Both the position numbers and the translations under genes were made by a program. Under the pieces are notes generated by a model. The model saw nothing but the letters and a program-made list of their open reading frames with translations, was not told the origin of the DNA and did no database searches. A DNA stretch of 22,551 nt from Xenorhabdus eapokensis (GTDB lineage Bacteria > Pseudomonadota > Gammaproteobacteria > Enterobacterales > Enterobacteriaceae): contig NZ_MKGQ01000026.1 of assembly GCF_001908105.1 (NCBI RefSeq), positions 1 through 22,551 on the forward strand, read 5' to 3'. Positions 8,862 to 18,816 of the stretch are shown here, one piece after another; within the stretch, counting starts at the first letter, position 1; each line of letters begins with the position of its first letter.

Positions 8862-11551
8862 TATTCTGCCTCCTCAACCTCTGCATGGAATTCATGTTCA
8901 ACCACGGTTAGGTGAATAGCCTTGATGGGGATACCCGCAGCCATTTTCTGCAACAACAGTAATGAAACTGGCGGTAGCAGTGCGCCATCAATGATGGACT
9001 CCAACATACGGGCACCATTTTCCGCACGGGTAGCGCGTTGCAAGATCTCTTCGGATACTTCATCGCTAATAGTGACTTCTGCGTTGAAACGTTGAGTCAG
9101 CAGGGTATCCAGTCGAGCCAGTTTGCCCTGAATAATGGTTTTCAGCGTTTCATGGCCCAACGGCAGGTAAGGGATCACTTCCATACGCGCCAACAGCGCC
9201 GGTTTGAAGAAGGCCGCCAATTCAGGGTAAAGCAGGTCGTTGATCTGCGCTGGCTGCTCGGCATTGTCTACGATGGTTTGATAACCTAAGTTTGACGTCA
9301 GGAAGAATACGACGTTTTTACAATCGATGATGCGCCCTTCCCCATCAGCCAGTTCCCCTTTATCGAAAGCCTGATAGAACAGGTTCAATACGTCAGGGTG
9401 AGCTTTTTCCACTTCATCCAACAAGACAACTGAATACGGTTTTTGGCGAATGGCTTCGGTCAAGACACCGCCTTCGCCGTATCCTACGTAACCTGGCGGT
9501 GAACCGATCAGACGGGAAACCGTATGCTTCTCCTGAAACTCGGACATGTTGATGGTGGTAAGGTATTGACGGCCACCAAACATCAGCTCCGCAATTTGCA
9601 GGACGGTCTCTGTCTTACCGACACCACTTGGCCCTACTAACAGGAATGCCCCAAGAGGACGCCCCGGACGACGCAAATCCGCACGAGCTGTCAGTAAATG
9701 CTTGTGCAAACACTGGATCGCAACTTCCTGCCCCTTGATGCTTTGTCCCAAGTGAGTAGGTAATTCAGTGACGATGGACAGTTCACTTTGTGATAAGCGG
9801 TTCAATGGCACCCCTGTCCACTCGGCGATCACCGCCGCAATCTGTGTCTTATCCACATGTGGAGAAACCAGCGTTTGCTGCTGTTGTAGTTCTGCCAACT
9901 GGGTATTGAGATTCGCCAGTTTTTCGATCAAGGATAGTTCGTCGTCAGCTTCTTCTATTACCTCTGCTACCTCTGCTTCTTCTGCGGTTTCATCTTGTCC
10001 GGTCGCTTGATGTTTGTCCGCATTTTCGGCAATCTCGTCAGCCAATAATTGGCTGCGCAGTTCGATAATTTGCTTCACCAATTCTTGCTGCTGTTGCCAG
10101 CGATTTTCCAGCTCAGTAAGTTGTTGTTGAACTTCTTGTTGCTGGTTTTGTAACTCCGCCAATCGCTCGGCATGGGTGTTTAGCCCCATGCGTTGCTCCC
10201 TCTCCAACACGTCGATTTCCATTTGCATCTGGTGCAATTCGGTGGTTAATGAGGAGATCTGGCGCGGCGGTGAAGTCAGGTTAATGGCAACACGGGCACA
10301 GGCAGTATCCAGCACATCAATGGCTTTGTCTGGCAGTTGGCGGCCGGAAAGATAGCGATCACTCAATACCGCAGAGGCTTTCAGGGCTTCATCATCAATC
10401 AGTACACCATGCGCCTGTTCGTAGATAGCACGCAAACCGCGCATAATAATGGTCGCTTCATCTGCGGTCGGTTCAGAGACTTTCACCAGTTGGAAACGAC
10501 GGGACAGCGCGGCGTCTTTTTCAAAATATTTCTTATATTCACTCCATGTGGTGGCTGCAATGGTTTTCAGTTCACCACGAGCCAGAGCAGGTTTCAGCAG
10601 GTTGGAGATATCCAATCCCCCTGCCTGGTTGCCCGCACCGATCAGGGTATGAGCCTCATCAATGAACAGGATGATGGGTTTTGAAGATTGGCTAATTTCA
10701 GCCATGATGCCTTTGAAGCGTTTTTCAAATTCACCTTTAACCGCTGCCCCTGCCTGCAATGCTCCCAAATCCAGGGTCATCAGTTCACTATTGCGCAATT
10801 TTTCCGGTACGCGGTCGTCAATAATGCGCAAGGCCAAACCTTCAATCAGGGCACTTTTACCAACACCTGCCTCACCCACGACGATGGGGTTGTTTTTGCG
10901 GCGACGGCAAAGAATGTCGATCATCAGATCGATCTCGTTATCGCGGCATAAAACCGGATCAAGCTTGCCCTGGCGTGCCTGTTCGGTCATGTTCTGGGTA
11001 AAGCGTGCTAACAAACTGTCGCTGTTTGCTGGATGTACTCCCTGCCCGCCGTTGTCACCGCTGATATCAAGGGGCTGTTCAGCCGAGCCATTCGTCCATT
11101 CAGCAAAGTTTTGGCGCAATAATTCGCGGTTGATACCTGCCAGCAAACGCGCCGTTTGTGGTGCCAAATAACGCAACGGACTGAATAGCAACGCAATCAG
11201 CATAACGCCGCTGCGTAGTTCGGAATGTTGCATCTCAGTAGAAGCCAACAGCCAGCTATCCTGCAACCATTCCACCAGCATGGGGGAAAAATTGGGGTAG
11301 GCCTGCACCAGCGATTGATGGTGCGTCATTACCTGATCGAGCTGTTCTTTCAGCAGATCTTTATCGATATCTGCTTTACTGAAGATGAGTCGCACATCAC
11401 TGAGTGGCGTATCGAGCATGTGCAGCAGTAGTTGCGCAACCGTAATTTCAGGTTGTTGCTGGCTGACGCAAGATGCCGCCGCGGCTTCCAGTGCATGGCG
11501 GGTCATCGGGTTTAAACGATTCACAAGGGTAGGCAGATCAATCTGGATCAT
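8861..11551 (-). CDS. clpV: ClpV (TssH) AAA+ ATPase recycling the T6SS sheath
   Basis: 896 residues. ClpV unfolds contracted TssB/TssC sheath so subunits can be reused. An N-terminal Clp-N domain (about 1-150) is followed by AAA domain 1 with Walker A GEAGVGKS (226-233) and Walker B ILFIDEA (294-300). A coiled-coil middle region (about 430-565) leads to AAA domain 2 with Walker A GPSGVGKT (640-647) and Walker [14 protein letters not shown] (708-720). Both ATPase sites look intact. Within the middle region, residues 519-540 form a very acidic Glu/Ala stretch. It starts 9 bp after tssL with AGGAAG as ribosome binding site, and its stop overlaps the ATG of the vasH-like gene. Confidence 0.97.
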   Translation of the reverse strand: MIQIDLPTLVNRLNPMTRHALEAAAASCVSQQQPEITVAQLLLHMLDTPLSDVRLIFSKADIDKDLLKEQLDQVMTHHQSLVQAYPNFSPMLVEWLQDSWLLASTEMQHSELRSGVMLIALLFSPLRYLAPQTARLLAGINRELLRQNFAEWTNGSAEQPLDISGDNGGQGVHPANSDSLLARFTQNMTEQARQGKLDPVLCRDNEIDLMIDILCRRRKNNPIVVGEAGVGKSALIEGLALRIIDDRVPEKLRNSELMTLDLGALQAGAAVKGEFEKRFKGIMAEISQSSKPIILFIDEAHTLIGAGNQAGGLDISNLLKPALARGELKTIAATTWSEYKKYFEKDAALSRRFQLVKVSEPTADEATIIMRGLRAIYEQAHGVLIDDEALKASAVLSDRYLSGRQLPDKAIDVLDTACARVAINLTSPPRQISSLTTELHQMQMEIDVLEREQRMGLNTHAERLAELQNQQQEVQQQLTELENRWQQQQELVKQIIELRSQLLADEIAENADKHQATGQDETAEEAEVAEVIEEADDELSLIEKLANLNTQLAELQQQQTLVSPHVDKTQIAAVIAEWTGVPLNRLSQSELSIVTELPTHLGQSIKGQEVAIQCLHKHLLTARADLRRPGRPLGAFLLVGPSGVGKTETVLQIAELMFGGRQYLTTINMSEFQEKHTVSRLIGSPPGYVGYGEGGVLTEAIRQKPYSVVLLDEVEKAHPDVLNLFYQAFDKGELADGEGRIIDCKNVVFFLTSNLGYQTIVDNAEQPAQINDLLYPELAAFFKPALLARMEVIPYLPLGHETLKTIIQGKLARLDTLLTQRFNAEVTISDEVSEEILQRATRAENGARMLESIIDGALLPPVSLLLLQKMAAGIPIKAIHLTVVEHEFHAEVEEAE

Positions 11552-11560
11552 GGCGACTTC

Positions 11561-12328
11561 CTATCTCAATAAGTTACTTAGCTGCTTTAATATGTCTTGG
11601 GTTTGATCACCGAGGCGAATGGCATAAAAGCTGTAAATAGCCACCAGCAAGCCCACGCTAATCACAAACAGGTGCTTGATAGTCCATCGTCTGCTCAGGC
11701 GATAACGCGCATTACTCTCGTTGACGTTGACATACAGCGTGGTCGGCGGAGTATCCCCACGCAGTGAGTGAAGTTGTTGCTGCAAACGACGGAACAGGCG
11801 CTCAAAGTCATCGCTTTTCTGGGTGCTGACTTTGTAGCGCCCGCGATACCCCAGGCAGAGGCAGAGGTAAATGAACTCCAGCAGATGCTGGTAGCGCTGC
11901 GCCTCTCCCATCAGACGCTCAAGCAATACAAAGACCTTTTCCCCTCCCCAAGTTTCATTGTGGAAGTGCACCAACAGTGATTGCTTCAACCAGCCATTCT
12001 GGCTGTTCCAGCCGTGCCCCAACGCAGTTTCATCAATGAAGGTGCACAGTACGTAACGGAATGAAACAATCGCGCCGGGTTCATAACCCTTGGTTTGCAG
12101 ATACTGCTCAATGGCGCGAATGTCAGTAACAACCTGTTGGTAAAGCTTGTCTGGTAGTGCCTGATCCGTCATATCCTGCAAACGCAAGACCATCCCCAGT
12201 AAAGGGGTGGCGGCATCGATCATTGAGTTGAGGCTTTCACCACGCAACGGTAGCTGATACTGGCGCTGAAACGTTTGCAACGTTTCAGACTTTTCCAGTG
12301 ACGGACTGTCAACATTGATATCACTCAT
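11561..12328 (-). CDS. tssL: TssL (DotU/VasF) inner-membrane anchor, short form without OmpA domain
   Basis: 255 residues. TssL pairs with TssM in the inner membrane and contacts the baseplate through its cytoplasmic domain. The DotU family pattern is clear: CTFIDETAL (95-103), HNETWGGEKVF and YLCLCLGYRGRY (154-165). One C-terminal transmembrane helix (about 217-238, FVISVGLLVAIYSFYAI) is followed by a short tail. There is no C-terminal peptidoglycan-binding OmpA-like domain, as in V. cholerae VasF-type proteins, so any cell-wall anchoring would need another protein. Two bases separate it from tssK. Its AAGGAA ribosome binding site lies within the last codons of tssK. Confidence 0.95.
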   Translation of the reverse strand: MSDINVDSPSLEKSETLQTFQRQYQLPLRGESLNSMIDAATPLLGMVLRLQDMTDQALPDKLYQQVVTDIRAIEQYLQTKGYEPGAIVSFRYVLCTFIDETALGHGWNSQNGWLKQSLLVHFHNETWGGEKVFVLLERLMGEAQRYQHLLEFIYLCLCLGYRGRYKVSTQKSDDFERLFRRLQQQLHSLRGDTPPTTLYVNVNESNARYRLSRRWTIKHLFVISVGLLVAIYSFYAIRLGDQTQDILKQLSNLLR

Positions 12329-12330
12329 GA

Positions 12331-13683
12331 TTATTCCTTACCGCCCCTGATAGCCCAAAGCTGCATATCTAAGTCAGGGAAATCCCCTGATACGTGGAAC
12401 GCGATGGAATTTCCTTGCTGGATCTCTTTCCACGCCGGACTTTTCTGATCCAGACGGAAGTAGGTATATCCAGAGTGATACGGCAATTGGCGAGGCGCAG
12501 CAGATAGTGCAATCAATGGCACGCCCGGTAATTGAACGCTGACCAGATCGCGGATCTTTTCCATCGATGTGACTTTGGTTTGCTGGACAAACTGACGACG
12601 CAACTGTTCCTGCGGCGTGCTGGCGCTGATTGCCAGTACGAATTCGGCCTTGCGCAGTAGATCGTTATCATGAAGCGTTGCCACACGAATACCCCCTTCG
12701 TTCTGTTTCAACGCAATCGAAGTTGCACGTGGAGTCAGAACCACGTTTAACGCATCACGAATTGCGTGCATCACATCCTGGAAGGTATCTGTCAGGTTAT
12801 TGTGGTCATACGCCAATATATTTCCTGGCAGGCGGCTTGCGTCGGTGAATGTTCTCAACTCACCGCAAGTCTGGAGTAGCTCGGTATATAAGTGCAGCGG
12901 GTGCAAAACGGTCTGTTTTGCATAATGGTTGAACAACGGCTGAACGCGGTTGAGTAATTGCAGCATCATGAATTCTGCGACATCTGCCACCCCTTGCTGA
13001 CCCGGCGAACCAATGCGTTTAGCCAGTGTTCTTGAACGCTCTGTCAGCAGGCCATCAATTTCCACCATGAAACGCTTAAGTTTGTCAGCCACAAAGATCG
13101 ACAAACAGGTCGGGACAAATTCGTTATCCAGAACAATGTTGCCATCTTTTTGCTTTTCTTTGATACGGCATAGTGGAATGGCGGTGTAAGCACTCATGTC
13201 CTCGGAGCCTTGCATCAGAACTGGCGTCAATTGGGCAAGGTTAAGGGCAAAGGAATCACCGCCTTTGGTATGGAGATCGCGGACATCAGTGGGAAGTTCC
13301 CGATAACGCACCGCACTTTGTATTTCTGCACCCTGATCAGCAATTTCCCGAATGGTATCGCTGGACATCGGTAATGCCAGATAAATATCTTTGCTTTTCA
13401 GGTCATTAACATTTTCGATATCCAATGGTTTTGGCAGTAAATCCTGGCTGGGCGCAGAAAAAACGGTGCCATCAGGCATAATACCGCTGGCTTCGGTAAT
13501 CCCAATACGTCCTAACTTGAGCAAATCATCATTGATGCTCAGGGAGCTGAAACCGTGAGCATAAGGTGTTAATACTGAAACAAGGCTATGTGCCAGATAA
13601 TCAATATGTTTTTGTTGTTGCTGAAAATGTTGTGGTCTGATGAATAATCCTTCGTGCCAAATCACCCGATTTTTACCTGGCAT
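12331..13683 (-). CDS. tssK: TssK baseplate-membrane complex adaptor
   Basis: 450 residues, the family's normal length. TssK trimers connect the TssFG baseplate wedges to the TssL/TssM membrane complex. The N-terminus carries the signature VIWHEGLFIRPQHFQQQ, and later segments (PTCLSIFVADKL, YDHNNLTDTFQDVMHAIRD, VSVQLPGVPLIALSAAPRQLPYH) fit the family. The start is supported by a strong GAGGAGGAG ribosome binding site that overlaps the end of tssJ, two bases upstream. No unusual insertion or break is seen. Confidence 0.97.
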   Translation of the reverse strand: MPGKNRVIWHEGLFIRPQHFQQQQKHIDYLAHSLVSVLTPYAHGFSSLSINDDLLKLGRIGITEASGIMPDGTVFSAPSQDLLPKPLDIENVNDLKSKDIYLALPMSSDTIREIADQGAEIQSAVRYRELPTDVRDLHTKGGDSFALNLAQLTPVLMQGSEDMSAYTAIPLCRIKEKQKDGNIVLDNEFVPTCLSIFVADKLKRFMVEIDGLLTERSRTLAKRIGSPGQQGVADVAEFMMLQLLNRVQPLFNHYAKQTVLHPLHLYTELLQTCGELRTFTDASRLPGNILAYDHNNLTDTFQDVMHAIRDALNVVLTPRATSIALKQNEGGIRVATLHDNDLLRKAEFVLAISASTPQEQLRRQFVQQTKVTSMEKIRDLVSVQLPGVPLIALSAAPRQLPYHSGYTYFRLDQKSPAWKEIQQGNSIAFHVSGDFPDLDMQLWAIRGGKE

Positions 13684-13685
13684 GA

Positions 13686-14240
13686 TTACTCCTCCTCTTT
13701 TCTAAGTTCGACGTCGTTATTTCTGACATGCACCAAGATGTGATAATGGCGGCCGATGTCTTTTACCCGGATGATCTTTTTCCATTCAGATTGATTTGCA
13801 TCTGCATAGTGAACGATGACACCGATGTAACGGTTTTTCTTTTCCAATGCGATCTGTTCCAGAGGCTTGTATTGCCCTGGCAACAGGGTGTAATCCTGAT
13901 GATCGATATAGTTTTTCCCCAGTGCTTTTTCGAGTTTGTCACTATCGAGCTGGTCATAGTCGGCAGCCAGAAAGCGCGAATCCTCACTGAGATAAACCAA
14001 ATTCATTTCAACAGGAGCCGCTTCACCACTTTCATTGGGGTTGATGTCGGGTTCGGCCAGCAATGTAATGTTGGCAACAGAGGCCTGCTCATCGGGTTTA
14101 CCTACCGGTGTGGAAGGATCCCAAATGACCTGGCCTACTTTTTTTGTTGCGTTCCATGCACTGCTACAGCCGTTTAGTAACATCACTGACAGCAATAAAA
14201 TCCCTACAGCCCATACACGGCGACTAGCGGAATGTGTCAT
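13686..14240 (-). CDS. tssJ: TssJ outer-membrane lipoprotein
   Basis: 184 residues from the ATG at 14240. TssJ is held in the outer membrane by a lipid and binds the periplasmic tip of TssM. The N-terminus is a lipoprotein signal peptide: SRR, a hydrophobic core (GILLLSVMLL) and a lipobox LNGC with Cys25 as the lipidation site; Ser at +2 fits outer-membrane sorting. The mature part has the TssJ beta-sandwich pattern (NESGEAAPVEMNLVYLSED, YKPLEQIALEKKNRYIGVIVHYAD). I chose this start over the longer open frame (to 14384) because it gives the signal peptide and has GGAGG upstream. It overlaps the 3' end of the FHA gene by 17 bp. Confidence 0.94.
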   Translation of the reverse strand: MTHSASRRVWAVGILLLSVMLLNGCSSAWNATKKVGQVIWDPSTPVGKPDEQASVANITLLAEPDINPNESGEAAPVEMNLVYLSEDSRFLAADYDQLDSDKLEKALGKNYIDHQDYTLLPGQYKPLEQIALEKKNRYIGVIVHYADANQSEWKKIIRVKDIGRHYHILVHVRNNDVELRKEEE

Positions 14241-15519
14241 TGCTGGATTCCTCCAAGCCCTGACGCAATGCGCGGTCATAAGCCTGCTCATACACCTCGC
14301 GGAATAATTTTTCGAATCCTTGCTGGCGGCTGGAAGACAATTCGCGGTAATAGTTGGTGTACATTTCCCAAGCCCAGGAAGCATCTTTACTCCTGACTTC
14401 GTTGCTACGACGATAGTGTGAGAAACGACGGAGCAATTGTTCTGGAGAAAAGGCTTCCAGCATGGTGTCTAGCGCGGCAGAAATAGCAATTCGGTTAGCC
14501 TGATAGTGTAATTGCAGGTTTTGCAGGCTTTCCGCTACCGCAGCCGGAGCAGAGAGATGAACCGGACTTTTCTGATCAGAGAACATCACCTGCATAGTCG
14601 TGCCATAATCCATATTCAGACGCAGCGGGTTATCTTCGATAGGCCGGAGTTGTTTATCACGTAATCCATGTTGTTCACGCTGGAGAGCCAATAACCCCTC
14701 AATGGCCGCTTTCATGGTCTTGCCCATTTCTTGCAGAAAATCATTCGCCTGCTGACTGTCGTGCAAAGGCAAACGAGCTTCCAGACCACGCATGAGCGGG
14801 GTAATAGCAACATGGTCAATATCCATACTTTCGTACTGCCTGTCGGAATCGATGTCCGGTAAATCAAGAAACTCCTGATCCATAATACTGCCTCGGTTAT
14901 CAGAAATAGGGTTAGCAAATGGAGGGTTCTGGTAATGATCCGGTGGCAAAAGTTGTTCGGTATCATCAGCCTCAATCTTGGGTTTCAATGTGGTCAGGCT
15001 CTCGCTATCAAGTACCCGCAGCGGATCATCACTGAAACGATGCATCACCGTTGGCGCAATGCCTTCATTGTGGGCAAACACAGAGTTTTGGACGGGTGTA
15101 CCTTCCATCATGGCATCCAGTGGATTGCTATAGCTGGAAACCAACGATTCAGGGGATATCATTGAAGGATCAACGCGATCGGCCTCAGAAAAACTGATAT
15201 GGCTCTTGATCGACAAATTACCTACCTTGATTTGATCGCCTTGTTGTAACAGGATCAAACCCGATTCAGGCGTCAAAGTTGCATTGTTGATTTGCACTGA
15301 TTCAGCAAATACTTGCAGGCAAAATGCCCCATCCTGCCATTTAATGGCAAATTGTGACGGGCAGACATTGCCCTGCTGATCCTGCACAGACCAAAGGTGG
15401 CTTTCACTGCTGCCGACCGTACCGCCCTGTGCCGAGAACTGGCAGTTGGCGGCTTTACCACTTTCTAGCTGTTCACTGTTAAGAACCCGCAATGAAAGGA
15501 TTGGTTGATGTTTTTCCAT
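14224..15519 (-). CDS. T6SS FHA-domain protein (TagH/VasC family)
   Basis: 431 residues from the ATG at 15519, which lies 5 bp after the tssG stop with GGAA upstream. It occupies the position of V. cholerae VCA0112 (VasC/Fha). Residues about 1-110 have the beta-rich FHA layout (ILSLRVLNSEQ, GGTVGSSESHLWSVQD, LLQQGDQIKVGNLSI). A low-complexity linker (about 110-210) leads to the conserved T6SS FHA C-terminal domain (from MRGLEARLPLHDS through YYRELSSSRQQGFEKLFREVYEQAYDRAL). Residues usually needed for phosphothreonine binding appear replaced: the GRS-like motif reads GSS (36-38) and the SRxHA-like motif reads CPSQFA (53-58). A phospho-independent scaffold role is therefore plausible. No partner kinase is in the window. 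Confidence 0.9.
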   Translation of the reverse strand: MEKHQPILSLRVLNSEQLESGKAANCQFSAQGGTVGSSESHLWSVQDQQGNVCPSQFAIKWQDGAFCLQVFAESVQINNATLTPESGLILLQQGDQIKVGNLSIKSHISFSEADRVDPSMISPESLVSSYSNPLDAMMEGTPVQNSVFAHNEGIAPTVMHRFSDDPLRVLDSESLTTLKPKIEADDTEQLLPPDHYQNPPFANPISDNRGSIMDQEFLDLPDIDSDRQYESMDIDHVAITPLMRGLEARLPLHDSQQANDFLQEMGKTMKAAIEGLLALQREQHGLRDKQLRPIEDNPLRLNMDYGTTMQVMFSDQKSPVHLSAPAAVAESLQNLQLHYQANRIAISAALDTMLEAFSPEQLLRRFSHYRRSNEVRSKDASWAWEMYTNYYRELSSSRQQGFEKLFREVYEQAYDRALRQGLEESSNDTFR

Positions 15520-15524
15520 GGTCG

Positions 15525-16577
15525 TTATTCCATAACTGAAATGATGACAGAGGGTTTCTTTTCCGGTTCGCCGAGAAAACTGGTCCACCCCAAATGGTTA
15601 TTCTGCTTTGCCCCCAATACCATGCCGCTGACCTGATTTTCAGCCAGGCTAAGACGTAGTTCCCAGGCAAACTGGCTGCGCATGACAAAAGAGATGAACA
15701 TCACCAACGGCAGATAGTTTTTGCCATCAGGCAGGAATGAGAGGAATCGCTCTCTAGGCAAGTCATTAATACTAAGTAAAAATTTACCGCTGTAATCCCC
15801 GACCCAAGAACCAATGGTGAAGTTTTCTCCCAATACCGATAACTTGTTATCAACCGTTTTCAGACCCTTATTGGTGCGCCCCAGACGATTTTGCTGATCC
15901 ATTGGGATAATGACTTTCCTAAATTGCCAGCCGTGCAACGTAACGTCCTGCAAATCAAAACAGTGGGAAACAAGGCTGCATATGACTTCTGGCGAGCGTC
16001 CGGGGCTTGCCAGTAATCCGGCGTACGCCAGCATTTTGCTGTGGTTGATGTTCAGCATCCGGCGGTTGACATCACTGCCCAACCCAACCAGAGAAAACAT
16101 GCGTTGGGAAAAATTATCTTCTCCACCCTTCTTGAAGCAGATGTAATAGCGGTATTTCCGCCAAATCTGATGCAGGATCGTAATTAAACGGTGGTTGAAA
16201 ATGTTGAGAAAATCCGTCAACCGGTTTTCTCCATGTGCCTCTTCCCATGCCAATGAATCCAGATAATAACCAGGCATCGGAGACTGGCTGCCATGCAATC
16301 CCATAAAGGAAACTTCCAGTTCAAAATATCCCTTTTTGGATTGCGTAAGCGAGATAACATCCCGTGTCGGAAATGCCAGACTGGCACTGGAACGGAAACG
16401 GACAGATTCCAGATCAGGACGATCTGTCTCTCCGGTTTTATCCCACGCTACCGCCAATTGGTTAAGCAGCTCAACCAACTGGTAAAAGTTGTACTGTGAG
16501 ATGTCCAATGCCAATGGCGTGGCAGGATCCTGTTCAGTGATTACATCAACGAGTGTTGACCTATCTGTACCGGCCAT
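15525..16577 (-). CDS. tssG: TssG baseplate wedge protein
   Basis: 350 residues, normal for TssG. With TssF and TssE it forms the baseplate wedges around the VgrG hub. Family segments are clear: QYNFYQLVELLNQL near the N-terminus, then MGLHGSQSPMPGYYLDSLAWEE, LTDFLNIFNHRLITILHQIWRKYRY, LGSDVNRRMLN and GLLASPGRSPE. The ATG lies 37 bp inside the 3' end of tssF and has AGGA about 11 nt upstream, so this longer overlapping start is preferred. It ends 5 bp before the FHA gene. Confidence 0.96.
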   Translation of the reverse strand: MAGTDRSTLVDVITEQDPATPLALDISQYNFYQLVELLNQLAVAWDKTGETDRPDLESVRFRSSASLAFPTRDVISLTQSKKGYFELEVSFMGLHGSQSPMPGYYLDSLAWEEAHGENRLTDFLNIFNHRLITILHQIWRKYRYYICFKKGGEDNFSQRMFSLVGLGSDVNRRMLNINHSKMLAYAGLLASPGRSPEVICSLVSHCFDLQDVTLHGWQFRKVIIPMDQQNRLGRTNKGLKTVDNKLSVLGENFTIGSWVGDYSGKFLLSINDLPRERFLSFLPDGKNYLPLVMFISFVMRSQFAWELRLSLAENQVSGMVLGAKQNNHLGWTSFLGEPEKKPSVIISVME

Positions 16578-18373
16578 TCATAACATTCCTGATTATCTAA
16601 ATTGATTACCTTCAACATATGAAACGCATTAACGCTGGCATACAGTGAGAAAAACCGTGACAGAATCGTACTGAACAGATAAAGCTCGCCTTCCGAGCTG
16701 AATGCCTGTTGCCGGATATACAGTGTTGAGCGCAACCCACGCACAGGCTGACCACGGAACAGACGATCTGTCGGCTCTGTTTCAATTTTTTCAATAGCAT
16801 CAAGCCGTTTCTGCGATGAACGCTTGGACTGTCGGTTATGAATACTTGGGAAATCGTAGGTACGCAGCACTTGCTTGAGTGCGTCCTTATCCAGCAATGA
16901 CATATAGTTGAGCGACATATTTGACAGTAATGACCAGTGCAAACCACCATCCAACAAGGGATAGAGAGGCACTGACGGCCGCGTGATATTGCGGAATGTC
17001 GCAAATGACGGGCTACCGATTGAAGGATAATTAATGTCGCCAACCCGCAACTCTAAAGGCAATTCACGGTTGGTACAGGTCAATCTGATCGAAACATTTT
17101 CTTTTAGCTTGAACCTGAGTAAATCGGCATCATCTCCCCGTACAAATGAGATGAAATGTTCCAGCCCCCTACGGAAAGGAGACTCTTTCACCCGAATACG
17201 GTAATAACGCATCGAATTTTCATCTTCGTTATCTATTTGGTGATTGAAACTTTCAAACGGGGTATAAACTCGCTCACCAATGCGGGCACGGCTGCGCTCA
17301 CCATTTTCCCCTGTCAGCCAGCTTTCTACGCCATCAACCGAGAAAATGTCATAGTTATCTGGCAAGCTGTAACTGGCTTTCAACGGGTATTCAGTCTGGC
17401 TGCCATTGAGTTCAATCGCTTCACTGTCCATTGGGAACAGGTTAATTGCGGGCGTGCAATGCAGACGAAAAGTGTCATGGCGAATCTTGGCTTCTGGTGG
17501 CAGAGCCTGAGAAAAATGTAAATTCAGTTTGAAATCTTTGGCCTTGAGATCTTCCGGCAGTTTCGGGAAGCCTTTCACATCAAAAAACAGGAAACTTTCT
17601 GCGAAACAGAAATATTCCTGCAAGATGCGATATCCCATATAGGCGTTTTTCGGATAAGGCAGTAACGCATCTTCCCGCTCAAATCCCACAGGCACAAAAT
17701 CAAAATCTGGCAGGGGGATCACGGTATCGCCTGCCACTAACTCAGCTTTTCTAAAGTAGTAACAAAGCCAGAAATAGAGCTGCGAAGTGGTATAGTTATC
17801 ACCGCTCAAATAAAACCGCAGTTTGTCCAGCTCCAACTCATGCAGATTCAGCTCTGTTTTCGACGTAAAATTCAGGCCGATAATTCCGGTTTCATTACTG
17901 TTATTGACGGAAATGTCACGGATAGAAAACGGAAAAAGCCAAACATCGCGGCAGAGGGTGAAGGTACAGCGACCATGATCGTCTTTTTTGTCATCCGACT
18001 TTTCGTTCGAATAAATATCATCTTGAGTCGACAACGAATGGCTCATAATCTGTGTGCCACGCTTAACCTGTGTCGCTTTCGTCACTACACTCTCATCAGG
18101 GGTATATTCGATGATGGTCATGCTGGGGGTTGGACGCAGATAATTCGGCCACAACATATTGAGCAGACCATGCGTCAATTCAGGGAATTGATCATCAATC
18201 TTTGCCCGCAGGTTGCCTGTCAGGAAGGCAAAACCTTCAAGTAAACGTTCAACGTCGGGGTCAGAACCCTGTTCTGACAAAAATGCGGCAAGATGAGGGC
18301 GCTCAACGGCGGCTTCTTTCCCCAGTTGTCGCAGATAGTTCAACTCATCTCTGAAATATTTTTCAAATGACAT
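16541..18373 (-). CDS. tssF: TssF baseplate wedge protein
   Basis: 610 residues, within the usual TssF range. The N-terminus has the family hallmark YFRDELNYLRQLGKEAA followed by HLAAFLSEQGSDPDVERLLEGFAFL and FPELTHGLLNMLWPNYLRPTPSM. TssF dimers with TssG make the core of each wedge. The tssE stop codon directly abuts this ATG (TAA-ATG), so translation is probably coupled. The 3' end overlaps tssG by 37 bp. No interruption is seen. Confidence 0.97.
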   Translation of the reverse strand: MSFEKYFRDELNYLRQLGKEAAVERPHLAAFLSEQGSDPDVERLLEGFAFLTGNLRAKIDDQFPELTHGLLNMLWPNYLRPTPSMTIIEYTPDESVVTKATQVKRGTQIMSHSLSTQDDIYSNEKSDDKKDDHGRCTFTLCRDVWLFPFSIRDISVNNSNETGIIGLNFTSKTELNLHELELDKLRFYLSGDNYTTSQLYFWLCYYFRKAELVAGDTVIPLPDFDFVPVGFEREDALLPYPKNAYMGYRILQEYFCFAESFLFFDVKGFPKLPEDLKAKDFKLNLHFSQALPPEAKIRHDTFRLHCTPAINLFPMDSEAIELNGSQTEYPLKASYSLPDNYDIFSVDGVESWLTGENGERSRARIGERVYTPFESFNHQIDNEDENSMRYYRIRVKESPFRRGLEHFISFVRGDDADLLRFKLKENVSIRLTCTNRELPLELRVGDINYPSIGSPSFATFRNITRPSVPLYPLLDGGLHWSLLSNMSLNYMSLLDKDALKQVLRTYDFPSIHNRQSKRSSQKRLDAIEKIETEPTDRLFRGQPVRGLRSTLYIRQQAFSSEGELYLFSTILSRFFSLYASVNAFHMLKVINLDNQECYEWPVQIGQHSLM

Positions 18374-18814
18374 TTATTGAGTTCGCTCCAGGCAATAGCG
18401 CCGGTTGTTATCCAACTGGATACTAAATTCCACAAGGTCGTTGATATCATCCAGGGAGATTTCAGCACTGATATGAAAGCTCAACAGCAACGGATCTGAA
18501 TCATCATTGATGGCGCTGACAGAAACCGCTGATATTCTTGGCTCATAATTTCTGATGCACTCTTCAATTTCCCACTCGATACTTTGCTTGAAATCCACCG
18601 ATGTTGCGGTCGCATCATTGAGATCAATAACCCCTAAATCAACGGCACTTTGGCAGGCCCCTGGACGGGAATTCAGCACTTCATTCAAATGCTTTTTGAT
18701 AGAATCAAGTAGTGCACGCATCCTTGACTGACGGGAAGAGCCGGAGCTCTTCCCTTGAATGCGCTCAAACAGACTGGCAGAGCTGCCTCTGTTCCAACTG
18801 TACAGCGCAGCCAT
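18374..18814 (-). CDS. tssE: TssE (gp25-like) baseplate protein
   Basis: 146 residues. TssE is the homologue of T4 gp25 that links the baseplate to the first sheath ring. The start reads LFERIQGK, as in the family, and the gp25 EPR motif is present (NYEPRI, 90-94). The segment LSFHISAEI is the expected following strand. It lies two bases after tssC, with AAGGAA in the last codons of tssC as ribosome binding site, and directly abuts tssF. Confidence 0.95.
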   Translation of the reverse strand: MAALYSWNRGSSASLFERIQGKSSGSSRQSRMRALLDSIKKHLNEVLNSRPGACQSAVDLGVIDLNDATATSVDFKQSIEWEIEECIRNYEPRISAVSVSAINDDSDPLLLSFHISAEISLDDINDLVEFSIQLDNNRRYCLERTQ

Positions 18815-18816
18815 GA

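Noticed and set aside
14241..14384. Longer 5' extension of the tssJ frame
   Set aside because: It runs far into the FHA gene, would bury the lipoprotein signal peptide, and the ATG at 14240 has its own GGAGG site.
15520..15588. Longer 5' extension of the FHA frame into tssG
   Set aside because: The extra residues do not look like the FHA family, and the ATG at 15519 sits 5 bp after the tssG stop as expected for this operon.
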